Assembly (NCBI RefSeq): GCF_000340215.1
Contig: NW_006921534.1
Span: 6,251,450-6,315,449, forward strand
Length of the DNA stretch: 64,000 nucleotides
Source: Pseudocercospora fijiensis CIRAD86
Lineage: Eukaryota > Ascomycota > Dothideomycetes > Mycosphaerellales > Mycosphaerellaceae
Direction of reading: 5' to 3'
Shown piece by piece: positions 21,401 to 33,700 of this stretch (positions are counted from its first letter, which is position 1; every line of letters begins with the position of its first letter). A program made the translations under genes and the position numbers. A model generated the notes under the pieces. That model searched no databases and had not been told where the DNA came from. It was given only the letters and a program-made list of their open reading frames with translations.

Positions 21401-22617
21401 GTCGCCTAGGAACAATGCTACCCCCGGGGTGTTATTAGCTAACTAATTAGAGACAAGCAATTGTTAGTAACAAAGGACAATAAGACGATACTAGGCGCGC
21501 TACAACGCGTTAATTAATTAATCGCATGCTCTTTTAAGGGCTCTACCTCTTTACTAACGCGCCCTATAGGTCCCCCTCTTGTTCCTTTATTCTGTCGAGG
21601 CTTTAAGGCCTAGGCGATCTGCGAGGACGGCGCGCGCGGGAATGGCGATAGTAATAATAACGACGGCGCGGCCGGCGCGGCTATATTAGTAACAGTATTG
21701 CGGAGTGTATTGCCGTTTAAGAAAGGAAGGACACCGCTATATTAGTAACGGTGTTGCCGAGTTGTTATTAGTTAAAGAAGGAAATTAGAAGAAGGTAAAG
21801 TTAGCGCTAAGACGACTAGCGCCGCTATTATTAACATTACTTGCTATTGTCGCTGCGCCTATAGACACAACCTTACCTGTACTACGAGCCTAAGGCACCT
21901 TAATTAAACCTTAATCAAAACTTTGATTAAAACTTTAAGCCGCTTAAAAGATTAAGCGACTAATAGACTAGCTAACTAAGGGCAAAACTATAGAGCTAAG
22001 CTAGCCGGGGTCGATCTTACGGACAATAGGTTACTCCTCGATCTATGTAACCCTTTAAGCGAGGCGAACCTCTACTACTACACTTATAATAGCCTTTACC
22101 TATAGAAACTAGAAGAACTAAGTTTTTTGAAAAGATGTAATTAGTTAATACTTAAAGGCTGCTAAACCTAACCAATTAGGGCTAGCGAAACTACGAATAG
22201 TAATAGCCCTCGTAATAATAAGAACAACCCTCGGAACGGACAAACCCTCGGAGCGGACATTTCTAGGTCTTTTAAGAGTAGACGTAGAGAACTCGGTACG
22301 ATATCACTTAGAACGGGGGCAGTGCTACAATACCCCGTATACCTACCTATTATAGTAGGGAAGGTACGCTCGTATTATAATTGGTCGATAGTCCTTAATT
22401 CTTGTAGCTTTATATCCCTTCACTTTATTGTATATAAGGATAGCGTAGTTGGAGTTAGACATTGTATTAGAAGGTAAGGTTTAATATAGTTATATAATCG
22501 GTAGTTGCGTGTTCAATTTAGCGCGGATTAAGTAGCTTATTAGACCTGCTAAGTTAGTAGCGATAGAGATTGGAATAAGACCGGCTACGAGGGCGCGGCC
22601 TTTAGAAGGGAAGCGTA
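21401..22617 (+). other. Element B non-coding 3' region
   Basis: 1.2 kb without readable coding in either direction. It contains diverged direct repeats of a CTATATTAGTAACRGTNTTG-type unit (about 21665-21770) and an AATTAAAACTTTAATCAAAAC-like tract near 21900. A purine-rich AGAAGGGAAGCG (about 22605-22615) just before the LTR may be the polypurine tract. The same region follows Pol in element A (about 27905-29104). Confidence 0.6.
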
Positions 22618-22814
22618 TGTTAGGGCTAAAGAGGCTATACGTGATTGGTATGTAACTAGGTCGAGTAAAGCTAGGGTCTCGATGCCTTAGGCAGGGCTTA
22701 GCGCTTAGCGTTAGGCCAACTCTCCTGCCTTCCTCCCTCTCCTCCTAGATCCTTATCGAATACTACACTAATTCACTACTACCCTATCTACCTGCTAATA
22801 TAACCCTTCTTACA
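22618..22814 (+). repeat. 3' LTR of element B
   Basis: 197 bp, TGTTAGGG to TTCTTACA, the best preserved LTR of the family here. It is followed by CTCCT, the target duplication. Confidence 0.94.
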
Positions 22815-22819
22815 CTCCT

Positions 22820-24060
22820 ACTAAAGAGCCTACCGGAGAGCCTATTAAAGAAGAACCTGTAATTCTAGGTAACGACCTAGAATTGCCTATCGACGACATT
22901 CTTAACAATATTGTTAACCGTCGATATAGCTAACTAGCCTTTAGGCCCTAACTAGTAGGGAGACTCTAAGAAGCTACCTAAAACAGGCTTACTACCCTAC
23001 GTTAAGAACAATAGCTAAAGGATAACCTCCTCGAGATTCGCCGCCTATAGGAAGCCCTAATAACTACTGCTAGACTAGAACTAGTAGTAGGACCTTCTAT
23101 TTAAAAGAAGGATACTAAGCTTAAAGACTGTACCGTATTTAATAGCTCTAGCCGCAAGCAGTATAATAATTATATACGTAATTGTAAATTAAACTAGCGG
23201 AATACACTAAGGGCCCTACTAGACGACTATTCGCTAGTCGTCTATACTATGCAATACATTAATAGAGACCTAAAACGCACCTAGAATAACTATTTCGACT
23301 CCCTTACTAATTAGACCGCTGTTTAGTAGCAAGACTATAAGACTATTATGCTAGACACCCTTAGAAACCCTATACTAAGGCAACAACACGCTTAGGACTA
23401 ATACCTTCGAGCTAAACAAAAGACTAATCAATCGGCTCGCTTATTTAAGGCCTATCTAAAGACCCTTAAGGACGATTTACTAGCTAAGACCGACTCTATC
23501 TAGATTTCCGAAATACGCCCTAAATTGCGATAGGAACTAGTCCTCGAATTGGACCGCCGCCGTGTATTCGAATAGGCTAACCTAATACGCATTTAATTTA
23601 TAGTCGAAGTAGAAATAGCCGAACGAGCTATTTAGCTTTAGTAACGGCTAGAATTAAGGATCCGACCTGCTAGTAACCGTAGCAACCGTAGCCGCGGAGG
23701 AAACTAAGGTTCCTACTAAGACAACAATACTAACAATAGGAACAGTAACGATCGTAGAAGAAGCCGTAGCCGGCGGCTATATAGAGGAGGCCGCGATAGG
23801 AGCCGTAGAAGGGGCTCGTATCCCTATAATACTAACCGCTCGACTAACAATAGTAGCAACAATAGCTACGGCAACAATCCCCTAACCGGATTGAAGTGCT
23901 TTAACTGTAATAGCACTAGTCATCTACTAGGCTAATGCGACAAACCTAAGGACTAAGCCCGAATCGACCGTACTACCGCTAAGCACCGTAAGCACCTTTT
24001 AGCCGCTAATGCTACCCCTATCGGTCCTTCGAAAAAAGAGTAAGCGCCGTACTAACTGTT
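22820..24060 (+). pseudogene. Element A Gag remnant (part 3' of the nested insertion)
   Basis: It continues the Gag interrupted at 15708. Its zinc knuckle at 23897-23938 still encodes all CX2CX4HX4C ligands (C-F-N-C...H...C), with a TAA just before the last Cys. Other Gln/Trp codons are stops. An Arg-rich stretch precedes the knuckle (about 23750-23830). Confidence 0.78.
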
Positions 24061-24079
24061 AGCCTTATACAGCGTAAAA

Positions 24080-27000
24080 CCATCGACATAGTGCTAGCTA
24101 TTATACGCACCTATCTCGTAGGAGATATATATAGGAACAACTATAAGACTAAGGTTACGCTAGACCTAGGAAATTCAGTTAGCGCCCTTATTAGCTATCG
24201 CCTAGCTAAGCAATTAGACCTTCGACAACTGCCTAGGACTAACCTGCTAACCCTTGCTTAGTTTAATAACGCTCGGCACTTAACCTACGGAGCCTACTAT
24301 GTCTATATAGCCCTAAGAGACGACCTCGGCAATAAGCGTCTACTAAACTTTACTACCTACGTAGTAGACATAGACAGCCTCCTATCTAAGATTGTTATTA
24401 GCAACCCTATTCTTAAGTACTATACTATAGTTATAGACTTAGGCAGTTAATAGTAGCGATTTGGAATCGCTAGGAAAGAGGACATTAAATATATCGATAT
24501 TAGCGAGTGCCCTAACGATATTAGGGTCCTATTTATCGGCAACCTAATACCTGCCGTAGCTAACCTAATAGTCGACCTATTAGGCAATAACGATAAGCCT
24601 GTACCCCCTAATAGCATAGACTCTAATTAGCTTGCTCGTATACCGGAGCCTATTCGAGAAACCTACATTAATATATTTAAACACTACTTAGCATCGACAT
24701 TACCTATATTTAAAGAGACGGATTATAAGATTGATATTATAGAGGGCAAGGAGGTCCCTTTTAGCCCTCTCTATAACCTTAGTAAACGAGAGCTTGCTAT
24801 ATTGCGTAAGTACCTAGAGGAAAACCTAGCTAATAGTCGCATTCGGTATAGTAACAGCCCTGCTAGCGCCCCTATCCTATTCGTACTAAAGAAGGATAGT
24901 AGCCTACGCCTATATATTAATTATCGTAGGCTTAACGCTGTTACTATTAAAGACCGCTGTCTACTTCCTCTTATTAATAAGACCCTCGATCGCCTTTCTA
25001 GTACTTACTACTACACTATATTAGACATTAAGGATGCATACTATCGCATCCGTATCCGTAAGGGTAATAAATAGAAAACAGCCTTCCGTACCCGCTATAG
25101 CCATTTCGAGTATCTAGTTATGCTATTTGGGCTAGCAAACGCCCCTACAATATTCTAGTCCTACATTAATCGGGCCCTATTAGGCCTATTAGATTACCTC
25201 TATATAGTTTACCTAGATAACATCCTAGTTTATATATACTTACCTAATATTATAGAACACTAGGCTATAGTACGAAAGGTCCTCGACCGCCTATAGGCCT
25301 ATAGCCTATATTGCAAGCCTTCTAAATGCACCTTTGCTGCTAAGGAGGTGTCCTTCCTTAGCTTCCTCGTATTAACTAAGGGTATTAAGGCTAATCCTAA
25401 TCGGATCAAAACTATTACTAAATAGCCTATTCCTACGTTAATTAAGGAACTATAGTCGTTCCTCGGTTTTACTAACTTCTATCGCCGATTTATTAAGGGC
25501 TATTCGAGGCATATAATGCTATTAACTAAGCTTACTAAAACCAAGGCCAATCTATCTAGAGAGTTTAGATAGACTAATAAGACATAAGCCGCTTTTAACG
25601 GTCTAAAGAAACGATTCACTAAAGTCCCCTTGTTGTACTATTTCGTACTAAGCAAACAGATCCGAATTGAGACTAACGCTTTACAGTTCGCTATATTAGC
25701 TATTATGTTACAGCAGGCTAATAACACCTACTAGCACCCGATTGCCTTCTTCTTAAGGAAGATAATTAATGCTAAACGTCGCTACGAGACCTACGAGCAA
25801 GAGCTCCTAGCTATTGTCGAGGCTTTTAAGTATTAGAGGCACTACCTCGATAGGGCTTAATATACAATATAGGTCTATATAGACTATAACAACCTCCGTA
25901 GAATTACGAAGGTTACTAGGGTTATAGGTCGACAGGCTAGATAGGCCGTCTACCTCGCTAGGTTTGATTTTAATATATTATATCGGCTAGGCGTAAGTAA
26001 CCCTACTAATAGCCTATCGAGGCGACCTAATTACGATAGCGGGACTTAGTAATCCATTAATTTATTGTTTCTAACCCTGTAGTATAAGATTGCTATAGCC
26101 CGTATTATTAATAAGCAAGCGTAGGATAAGCGGCTTACCGGACTCCGCGACGGCTTAAAGTATATTAATGCTCTTACTATATTAATAGTGCGTATTAAGG
26201 ATACAGATAGGAGAAGTTATAATAACTCCCTAGTCGATATCGCTATATATAGTAACAGCGATAGCACTGCTATAGTTAATCCGGCTACTAGTACTATTAG
26301 ATATATATAATACGTACCTCGTTTAATAGCGAGGGTGCTATTAAATAACCTTATAAATAGGGATAGTTAATCGTTTATAGATAAGCTATTACGGGCTTAG
26401 TAGAGGGACGCCTTTGCTACTAAACGTATAGATAAGCTTGTAAGTAGGCGAAAGACTCGATTTAGTAAGAGTAATAATTAGTCGATCGATAACAAAGGTT
26501 ATTTAAAGTTTAAGGGCAGATACTATGTCCCCGCTAAACATTCGATCTAATAAGAACTTCTTAAGCGACACTATAATAATAAGCTTGCCGGTTACTATAG
26601 CATAGAGAGGTCGTACGAGCTACTATTGCGTATATACTACTAGCTAAATAGTAAGCGGGATATAAAGGACTACGTAAACACGTATGCCGTATGTTAACGA
26701 GTTAAAGCACTAAAGCACTTACTATTTAGCGAGTTGTCTTTACTCCCTATTCCAAAGAAGCTATTTACTAAGCTTACAATAGATTTCATTATAGGCCTTC
26801 CGCCTACTAAGCGTAGGGGAAGCAAGGATATATATAATGCTATCCTAGTTATCGTAGACTAGTTTACTAAGGGCGCTCGTTACATTCCTACCCGAAAGGA
26901 TTAGACGGCTATTAACCTAGCTAAGGCGCTATAGACTAATATCTTCTATACCTATTAGGGAACCCCTAAGGGGATAGTCTCCGATAGAGGCTCGATATTT

Positions 27001-27910
27001 ATATCGTACTATTAGAGCGAAATATGCCTATAGCTAAGACTAAAGCATCGGCTATTAATAGCCTTCTATCTATAGACTAACGGTTAAACAGAGAGACAGA
27101 ATGCTACCCTATAGCAGTATCTATATAGTTATATTAACGAGAACCCTAAGGATTGGGTCAATCTCCTATAACTAGCCGAATTCGTATATAATAACAGTGT
27201 CTACTTATCTACTAAGGTGTCACCTTATTTCGCTATAATAGGAAGCAACCCTACGCTGCTATAAGACCCCCTATCGCTCGAGGCCGAGTATAAGGAAAGG
27301 GAAGCGGGTTAACCTAAGATACTAGCGGCTATTAAGAGGGTTTAGAAGATGCGAGAAATCTATACTAAGATAGCCGAGAAGTTGATAAAGGCTTAAGAGT
27401 ACTAAAAGACCTACTATAACAAACACTACCTTCTAATAACCTTTAAGCAAGGCGATATAGTTATACTTAGTACAAAGAACCTCCGTATCCGCAAACACCT
27501 ATTACCCGATAGCAAAACAAGGCCTAAGCTCGTACTAAGATACATTAGCCTATTCCGTATTCGAGAACCGAAGGGTATACAGGCCTACTAGTTATAGCTT
27601 CTACCCTATTATACTATCTATAACACCTTCTATATATCCCTCCTTAAGCTATACTATTAACGCGAAGGCGATAAAGCGCCTACTAAGTTAGAAGAAGTCT
27701 TAGCTAATAGTAAAGAACTATAGTCTATAGAACGCATCCTATAGCACCGGACTAGGAAAGGCAAGAAGGAATACCTCCTAAGGTAGCAAGGCTATTTACC
27801 TAAATAGGACTCGTAGGAAGCTAAAGGATCCTTTAAGGATATAACCGAGTTATTAGATAAGTATTAGACTAGCGTAAAGAACAAGAAGAAGGCTAAAAGC
27901 TTATAATGTT
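24080..27910 (+). pseudogene. Element A Pol remnant (PR-RT-RH-IN-chromodomain)
   Basis: Colinear with Pol of element B. The protease lies near 24170 and RT at about 24700-25450, including an open stretch 24802-25071 that carries an I-N-Y-R version of the I-D-Y-R motif. The catalytic box Y-L-D-N is at 25210-25221. RNase H is near 25660-25860, integrase at about 26500-27450, and the chromodomain at about 27720-27890. More in-frame stops are present than in element B, in line with its greater age. Confidence 0.87.
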
Positions 27911-29104
27911 ACTATTAAGGCCTAGAATAATGCTACCCCCGGGGTACTATTAGCTAACTAATTAGAGGTAAGCAATTGTTAGCAATAAAGGACAATAAGA
28001 CTATACTAGGCGCGCTACGACGCGTTAACCAATTGCCTGCTCTTTTAAGGACTCTACCTCTTTACTAACGCGCCCTATAGATCCCCCTCTTGTTCCCTTA
28101 TTCTGTTAAGGCCTCGAGGCCTAGGCAATCGGCGAGGACGGCGCGGCCGGCGCGGCTATATTAGTAATAGTGTTGCGGAGTGTATTGCTACTTAAGAAAG
28201 GAAGGACATAGCTATGTTAGTAACGGTGTTGCCGAGTTATTATTAGTTAAAGAAGGAAATTAGAAGCAAGGTAAAGTTAGCGCTAAGACGGCTAGCACCG
28301 CTATTATTAATATTACTTGCTATTATTACTGCGCCTACGGGCACAACCTTACCTATACTACGAGCCTAAGGCACCTTTAATTAAAACTTTAATTAAAACT
28401 TTAAGCCGCTTAAAAGATTGAGCGACTAATAGACTAACTAACTAAGGGCAAAACTATAGAGCTAAGCTAGCCGGGGTCGATCTTGCGGACAATAGGTTAC
28501 TCCTCGATCTATCTAACCCTTTAAGCGAGGCGAACCTCTACTACTGCACTTATAATAGCCTTAATCTATAGAAACTAGACGAGCTGTGTTTTTTGAAAAG
28601 ATAAGATAAGATTAACACTTAAAGGCTACTAAACCTAACTAATTAGGGCTAGTAAAACTACGATAGTAAATAATAGCCCTCGTAACAATAAGAACAATAA
28701 CCCTCGGAAGCGGACAAACCCTCGGAAGCGGACATTGCTAGGTCTTTTAAGAGTAGATACAAAGAACTCGGTACGATATTACTTAGAACGGAGGCAGGGC
28801 TACAATACCTCGTACGTCTACCTATTATAGTAGGGAAGACGCGCTCGTATTGTAATTAGTCGAAGGCCCTTAATTCTTATAGATATATATTACTTTATAG
28901 TTCATTATATATAGAGATAGCGCAGTTAGAGTTGTATATTGTATTGTTTAGAGGTAAGGTTTAATATAGTTATATAATTAGGTAGTTAAGTGTTCAATTT
29001 AGCGCGGCTAAGCAGCTTATTAGACTTGCTAAGTTAGCGGCAATAGAGGTCGGGATTGGAATATAGGCAGGCTACGAGGGCGCGGCCTTTAGAAGGGAAG
29101 CGTG
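27911..29104 (+). other. Element A non-coding 3' region
   Basis: It matches 21401-22617 of element B, including the TATTAGTAACRGTGTTG-type repeats, with additional C-to-T changes. No gene is visible. Confidence 0.6.
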
Positions 29105-29301
29105 TATTAGGGCTAAAGAGGCTATACGTAATTAGTATATAACTAGGCCGAGTGAAGCTAGGGTCTCGATGCCTTAGGCAGGGCTTAGCGCTTAGCGTTA
29201 GGCTAACTCTCCTGCCTTCCTCCCTCTCCTCCTAGATCCTTATCGAATACTATACTAATTTACTACTACCCTATCTACCTACTAATATAACCCTTCTTAT
29301 A
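29105..29301 (+). repeat. 3' LTR of element A
   Basis: 197 bp. It is followed at 29302-29306 by TAGGG, matching 15130-15134. Confidence 0.93.
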
Positions 29302-29771
29302 TAGGGAGAGGAGAGGAGAGGAGTTGCGTAGGCTCTATTTAGAGATTCTACTGCGTTATAGAGTTCCGAAGAGGAGGGAGAGGAAGAGTAAGAGGGGGAA
29401 GGGCGTAGATTGTTATTCTAGGTTTAGTAAGGGGTTTTAGGTAGTGCTAGTGAAGTTAAGTACGGTATGCTCTCTAATAAAAGTTGTTCTAATGTTTTGG
29501 GCCTTGTTTCGGAGCTGTTAAGAGTAAGGGTAAGTGTACGTCTCTATTGTTTCAATTTCTCGCGCGTATATATATCGCGTAATAGTAACTCGTATATCTT
29601 GATTCCTAGTAAGAAACGATTAATAATCAAAGAAGCAAGTGCGAAATCTCGTTGATAACTGGATCCTTCTTTTCCCTTAGTATAACCTCACTCCGAACTA
29701 GCCGTAACCGTAGAATAGCCGGGCGGACGGAGCTCTATATATACTAGAGGCTCAATGTAGACTTTGTACTA
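29302..29771. other. Spacer between element A and fold-back copy 2
   Basis: It begins with a short GGAGAGGAGA microsatellite (about 29305-29330) and purine-rich DNA. A 62-codon open frame at 29467-29652 has no recognisable feature. RIP-type composition is moderate. No gene is supported. Confidence 0.45.
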
Positions 29772-30620
29772 CAATTTTTGCCCCTACAAATTGTTTTTAA
29801 TATATCTTTTTATCTAGAGGACTTATAGCTAAACAATGTAAGACAAAGATACTCTAATCTAGGTCTATTTTTAGAAAAAATTAAAATTTTTAGCCGTTAC
29901 CTACTAAATTAATAAGCTATATAGCCTAAAACTCTAAGTTAGACGTTTTAGGATTTAAGCGTTTTTTAAGCCTTAGTATACTATTTTTATTAATCTAAAG
30001 TCTAGGTCTTATAGCCTTACTTTATAAGACTCTATCTTAAGGTTTCTATCTTAATATAGCTACTATTAGAAATATAATCTAGAAAAGAATACTATAAAAA
30101 CTTAAATTGTTCTTAGATTCTATCTTATATATCTTTTTATTTAGAAGAGTTATAGCTTAGTAATATAAGACAAAATTACTTTACTCTCTATATATCCTTA
30201 GAAAATGACTAGAATTATTATAGCTATCTACTAAGATTAGCCTAAAATTCTAGAATTAAGATTTTAAGATTTTAGTATATTTTAAGCCTTAGTATACTAT
30301 TTTTAGTAATCTAAAATCAAAACCTAACAGTTCTACCTAGTAAAACTTCCTATTAGAGCTTTTACTTTTATTAGTTTATAAATAGTCTTATAACTTAAGA
30401 AAGAATATTTTTTAAAATTCTAAACTTTATATTCTTAAGCTTATAATTCTTAAAAATATTCGCTTTTGGATTTTAAGACTAATAGTAGGCGTATTTAGAT
30501 AGGAATCTTAATACAGATTAAAACTAGGTAAAACCTTTAGTTCTAGCTTTTAGATTACTAAAAATAGTGTTATAAGGCTTAATAAATACTAAAATCTAAA
30601 AGTCTTTCTTTTAGATTTTT

Positions 30621-30784
30621 TGTAACAGAGACCTTGTATTTAAGGTAACTACGAAGTCGCGAACAACTAGCTAAGAGGTCGTAGGGACTAAGTGTTTAAA
30701 TAGGGCTCTATAGGTGCTAAGGCTCGGCACGGGCCGAGCCGGCTTTTATATGTTTACTAGCTCGTAAAAGGCTTGCCCGTAACA
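30621..30784 (-). repeat. 3' LTR of element IV
   Basis: 164 bp. It contains the palindromic GCTCGGCACGGGCCGAGCC around 30721-30740. It is preceded by TTTTT. Confidence 0.92.
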
Positions 30785-30789
30785 TTACC

Positions 30790-33700
30790 CCCCCCTTTTA
30801 AATCGTTGCGTCTATGCGACAGATTTTCTTTTAAACGAGCCACTCTAATTAGGCTCTAAATTGCGCTATCTATAACGCCGGTAATATTCTACGCGCTAGT
30901 AGGCACCGACGTTGCGTTAATGTCTCCTTCCTTTAGAACTAGCCGCGCCTTTCGCGTAGTATCCTTATCTAAGGCAACGTCGCCTGTTCTATAAGGTGCT
31001 AATAGGTTTGTAGACGCTTCTAAGAGTGTAGTAACCCTAGTATCTATACTACGATACTTACTCTAAGCAGGTACGAGACCCCCTTTATAGAGCGTAGAAG
31101 ACTAGATAGTCGTACGAGATAAGCGTATAACACGAGTATTAGTTAAGCTAGTCGCAGCGTCGCTACCGATAACAACATTAATAGGTTCGGTTATAATAGC
31201 CTTAACTGCTTCGTATAGTATCTAATCCTTCGGCGGCTAGAAGTTCGCTAGTTTAGACTTGTTTAGGTAGTCGTAGTAAAAGTCTGCAACTAATGTATAC
31301 GCATTCTTAATTACTACCTTAGAGGGCTCCTACGTTGCCTCTATATCTAAATACCCCTTCTATTAAACTAGATATTTCAATCCCCTTCTACTTCCTCTAG
31401 AGTCTAGTATCTGTTCTACCTTGTATTTATTTTGTAGTCGATTATCCTCGCCTATAACTTTAAGAGGTAGCGGGCGTATAGCATAATCTCCGTAGTATAG
31501 TCTAAGGTAGCGAGGGTAGAAAGAGTTGTATACTCGAATACGCGCAGGCAGGTCGACTTTATAAGCACCGTTTAGATCGTTAATTACAGTAACTAGACCG
31601 AACTAACGAATATCGAATTTCTTAGATAGGCGCGTCGATTTCTAGTTCGCAGTACTAATATAAACCTTGTCGCCGATCGCATATCGAGGTACGGGTATTC
31701 GGTACTTGTTAGTATTATTAGTTTGTACTATCTGCGCTAGGTTTAGTTGTTCTCGAAGATATAAGTAAACTTTAGACATTCGCTTAGTAAAACGGTCGGC
31801 GGAAGCAGCGTCTAATCGCTACTTTGTTAGTAAGAGCTTCGCTAGAAGGTCTAGGTTAAGATTAATCCTCGGATAACGACCTTTCTTAGTATAAAAGGGT
31901 AATATACCTATGCTTTCGGAAATGTAATTGTTGCGAGCTAGCTTAGCGAGAGGACATAGATCTACCTAATCGTCCTAAGTATAGTTTATATACGTACGAA
32001 CGTACTTCTCGACTTCCTTATTAGTATTTTCCGATTAGCCGTCCGTTTCTAGATAGAAGGCTGTCGATAGCCGTTGCTTAATACCTAACAGTTAGCACAA
32101 TCGTCTCTAGAAAGCCGATACCTATTAAGGGCCGCGATCGGATATTAGGCCTATCGGGAGACTATAGTGCGGGTAGTAGTACTTTAGGAAAACATAGGCT
32201 ATATACTCGGCTTCTATAGACAAGACCGGTAGAAGATAAGCTCCTTTTACTATACGAATAGTAATCGTATATATGTTCTTGTATGTCTAGCCGTTATAAG
32301 AACCTACTAATAGCGGTAGCTATACGATAAAGTCAACTAAGATCTCGTCCTATAGATTAAAGGATATCGGTATAGGGCGTAGAAGGCCTAGATATTAAGT
32401 CTAGTCGGGCTTCGTAGTACGATAGGTATAACATCGTTATACGTATTTACGTACAAACTAGGATATACCGGGCTATACGAAGCTTCGAGACACTAGATCG
32501 AACGTCTTAGTACGGCCTAGATACCCGGCACTAGGAGCATCGTAGTAAGCGCGTAGTACTATATTATAGAGGTCGTAATCTCCGGATAGAATAAACACAT
32601 AGTAACCTCTATAGCGGTTCTTAAGGTATACTAATCCCCTAACCTTAATAGCGTCTTACTTATTTATACGGTGCTTACGGAGGATGCTAACTAGCTTGCG
32701 TTCCGATAACTGCGTTACTATTTCCTTAGCTTCGTTACTTGCGTAAGCTTCCCGAATGCCCTTTAGAAGAGTCGAATCTTAGTAAGGCTAAGACTTAGGC
32801 GTAGCAGTAATTGCAGCTACGACTAGTCAGTTAGGTATTAAGATCGTACGAATTTGCTAAGCTAGCCGAGGGTTAGAGTCGTCCTATAGCTTATCCTACG
32901 GGCGGCGAGTTAAAGCGTCTAGCTTAGTACCTTAGGTACCTAGTCGATAGACGACCTTAAAGAAGAACTATAATAAGAACTTAGCCTAACGCGCTTGTCG
33001 TCGGTTAAGCTATTTACTAGTTATAAAGTATTCTAGGTTCTTGTAATCTAATAGTACGAGAATAGGCTTTCCTTTAGTATCGTAGAGGTTCTTAAACTCT
33101 ACGCTATCCGTAAACTCGTACGCTATTAGCTCTAGTCTCTATTCCTCGAAAGCTTTTACGATTGCTATAAGTTCCTTATTATAGATATCGTAGTTGTACT
33201 CTTGCGGGTTTATCTTCTTAGATAGATACGTAATAGGACGAAGGACATTATCGGTTCCTCGTTATAATAGCACTACGGCTATTACAAAGTTAGACGCGTT
33301 AGTCTCTAGCACTGTCTCTAAGCCTAGCTAGAAATAGGCTAGCACTAGGGCCTCCGTAAAAGCTTTCTTTAGTATGTTAAAGGCAACCTAACATTGTAGC
33401 GTCTATTCCTAGCGCGGAGCGTCCTTAGTACGAGTAAGCTGCGTTATTAGTAGGGCTATATAAGAGAAGTTGCGGATAAAACGTCGGTAGAAGTTAGCAA
33501 ATCCTAAGAATAAAAGCACGTCTTTTACATTCTTCGGTGTCTCCTATTCCTAGATTGCGGCTACTTTCTCTAGGTCTATACGTATACTATCTTTACTAAT
33601 AATTAGGCCTAGATACTTCGTCTCTTAAACGTAAAACTCGCATTTGTCGATGTTAAGTTATAAGCTAGCATCTAATAGCTTCTTTATAACCTTTTCGATA

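Larger units (their letters stand above)
15709..22814 (+). mobile_element. LTR retrotransposon, Gypsy/chromovirus, element B, nested in element A
   Basis: The element is 7106 bp, with 197-bp LTRs at 15709-15905 and 22618-22814 and target duplication CTCCT at 15704-15708 and 22815-22819. The duplicated target lies in the Gag leader of element A, so one copy of the family inserted into another. The 3' LTR still has TG...CA ends. Coding domains are as in element A. Many TAG/TAA codons make it non-autonomous. Confidence 0.94.
15135..29301 (+). mobile_element. LTR retrotransposon, Gypsy/chromovirus, element A (interrupted by element B)
   Basis: LTRs of 197 bp lie at 15135-15331 and 29105-29301. 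Target duplication TAGGG is at 15130-15134 and 29302-29306. The internal part runs 15332-15708, is broken by element B, and resumes at 22820 with sequence matching element B beyond the same point. Without element B the element is about 7.06 kb. Order: leader, Gag, PR, RT, RH, IN, chromodomain, then a 1.2-kb non-coding 3' region. RIP stops occur throughout, and the LTR ends are mutated to TA...TA. Confidence 0.93.

Noticed and set aside
29305..29330. GGAGA microsatellite as a regulatory element
   Set aside because: Short simple repeat at an insertion site; nothing beyond composition supports a role.
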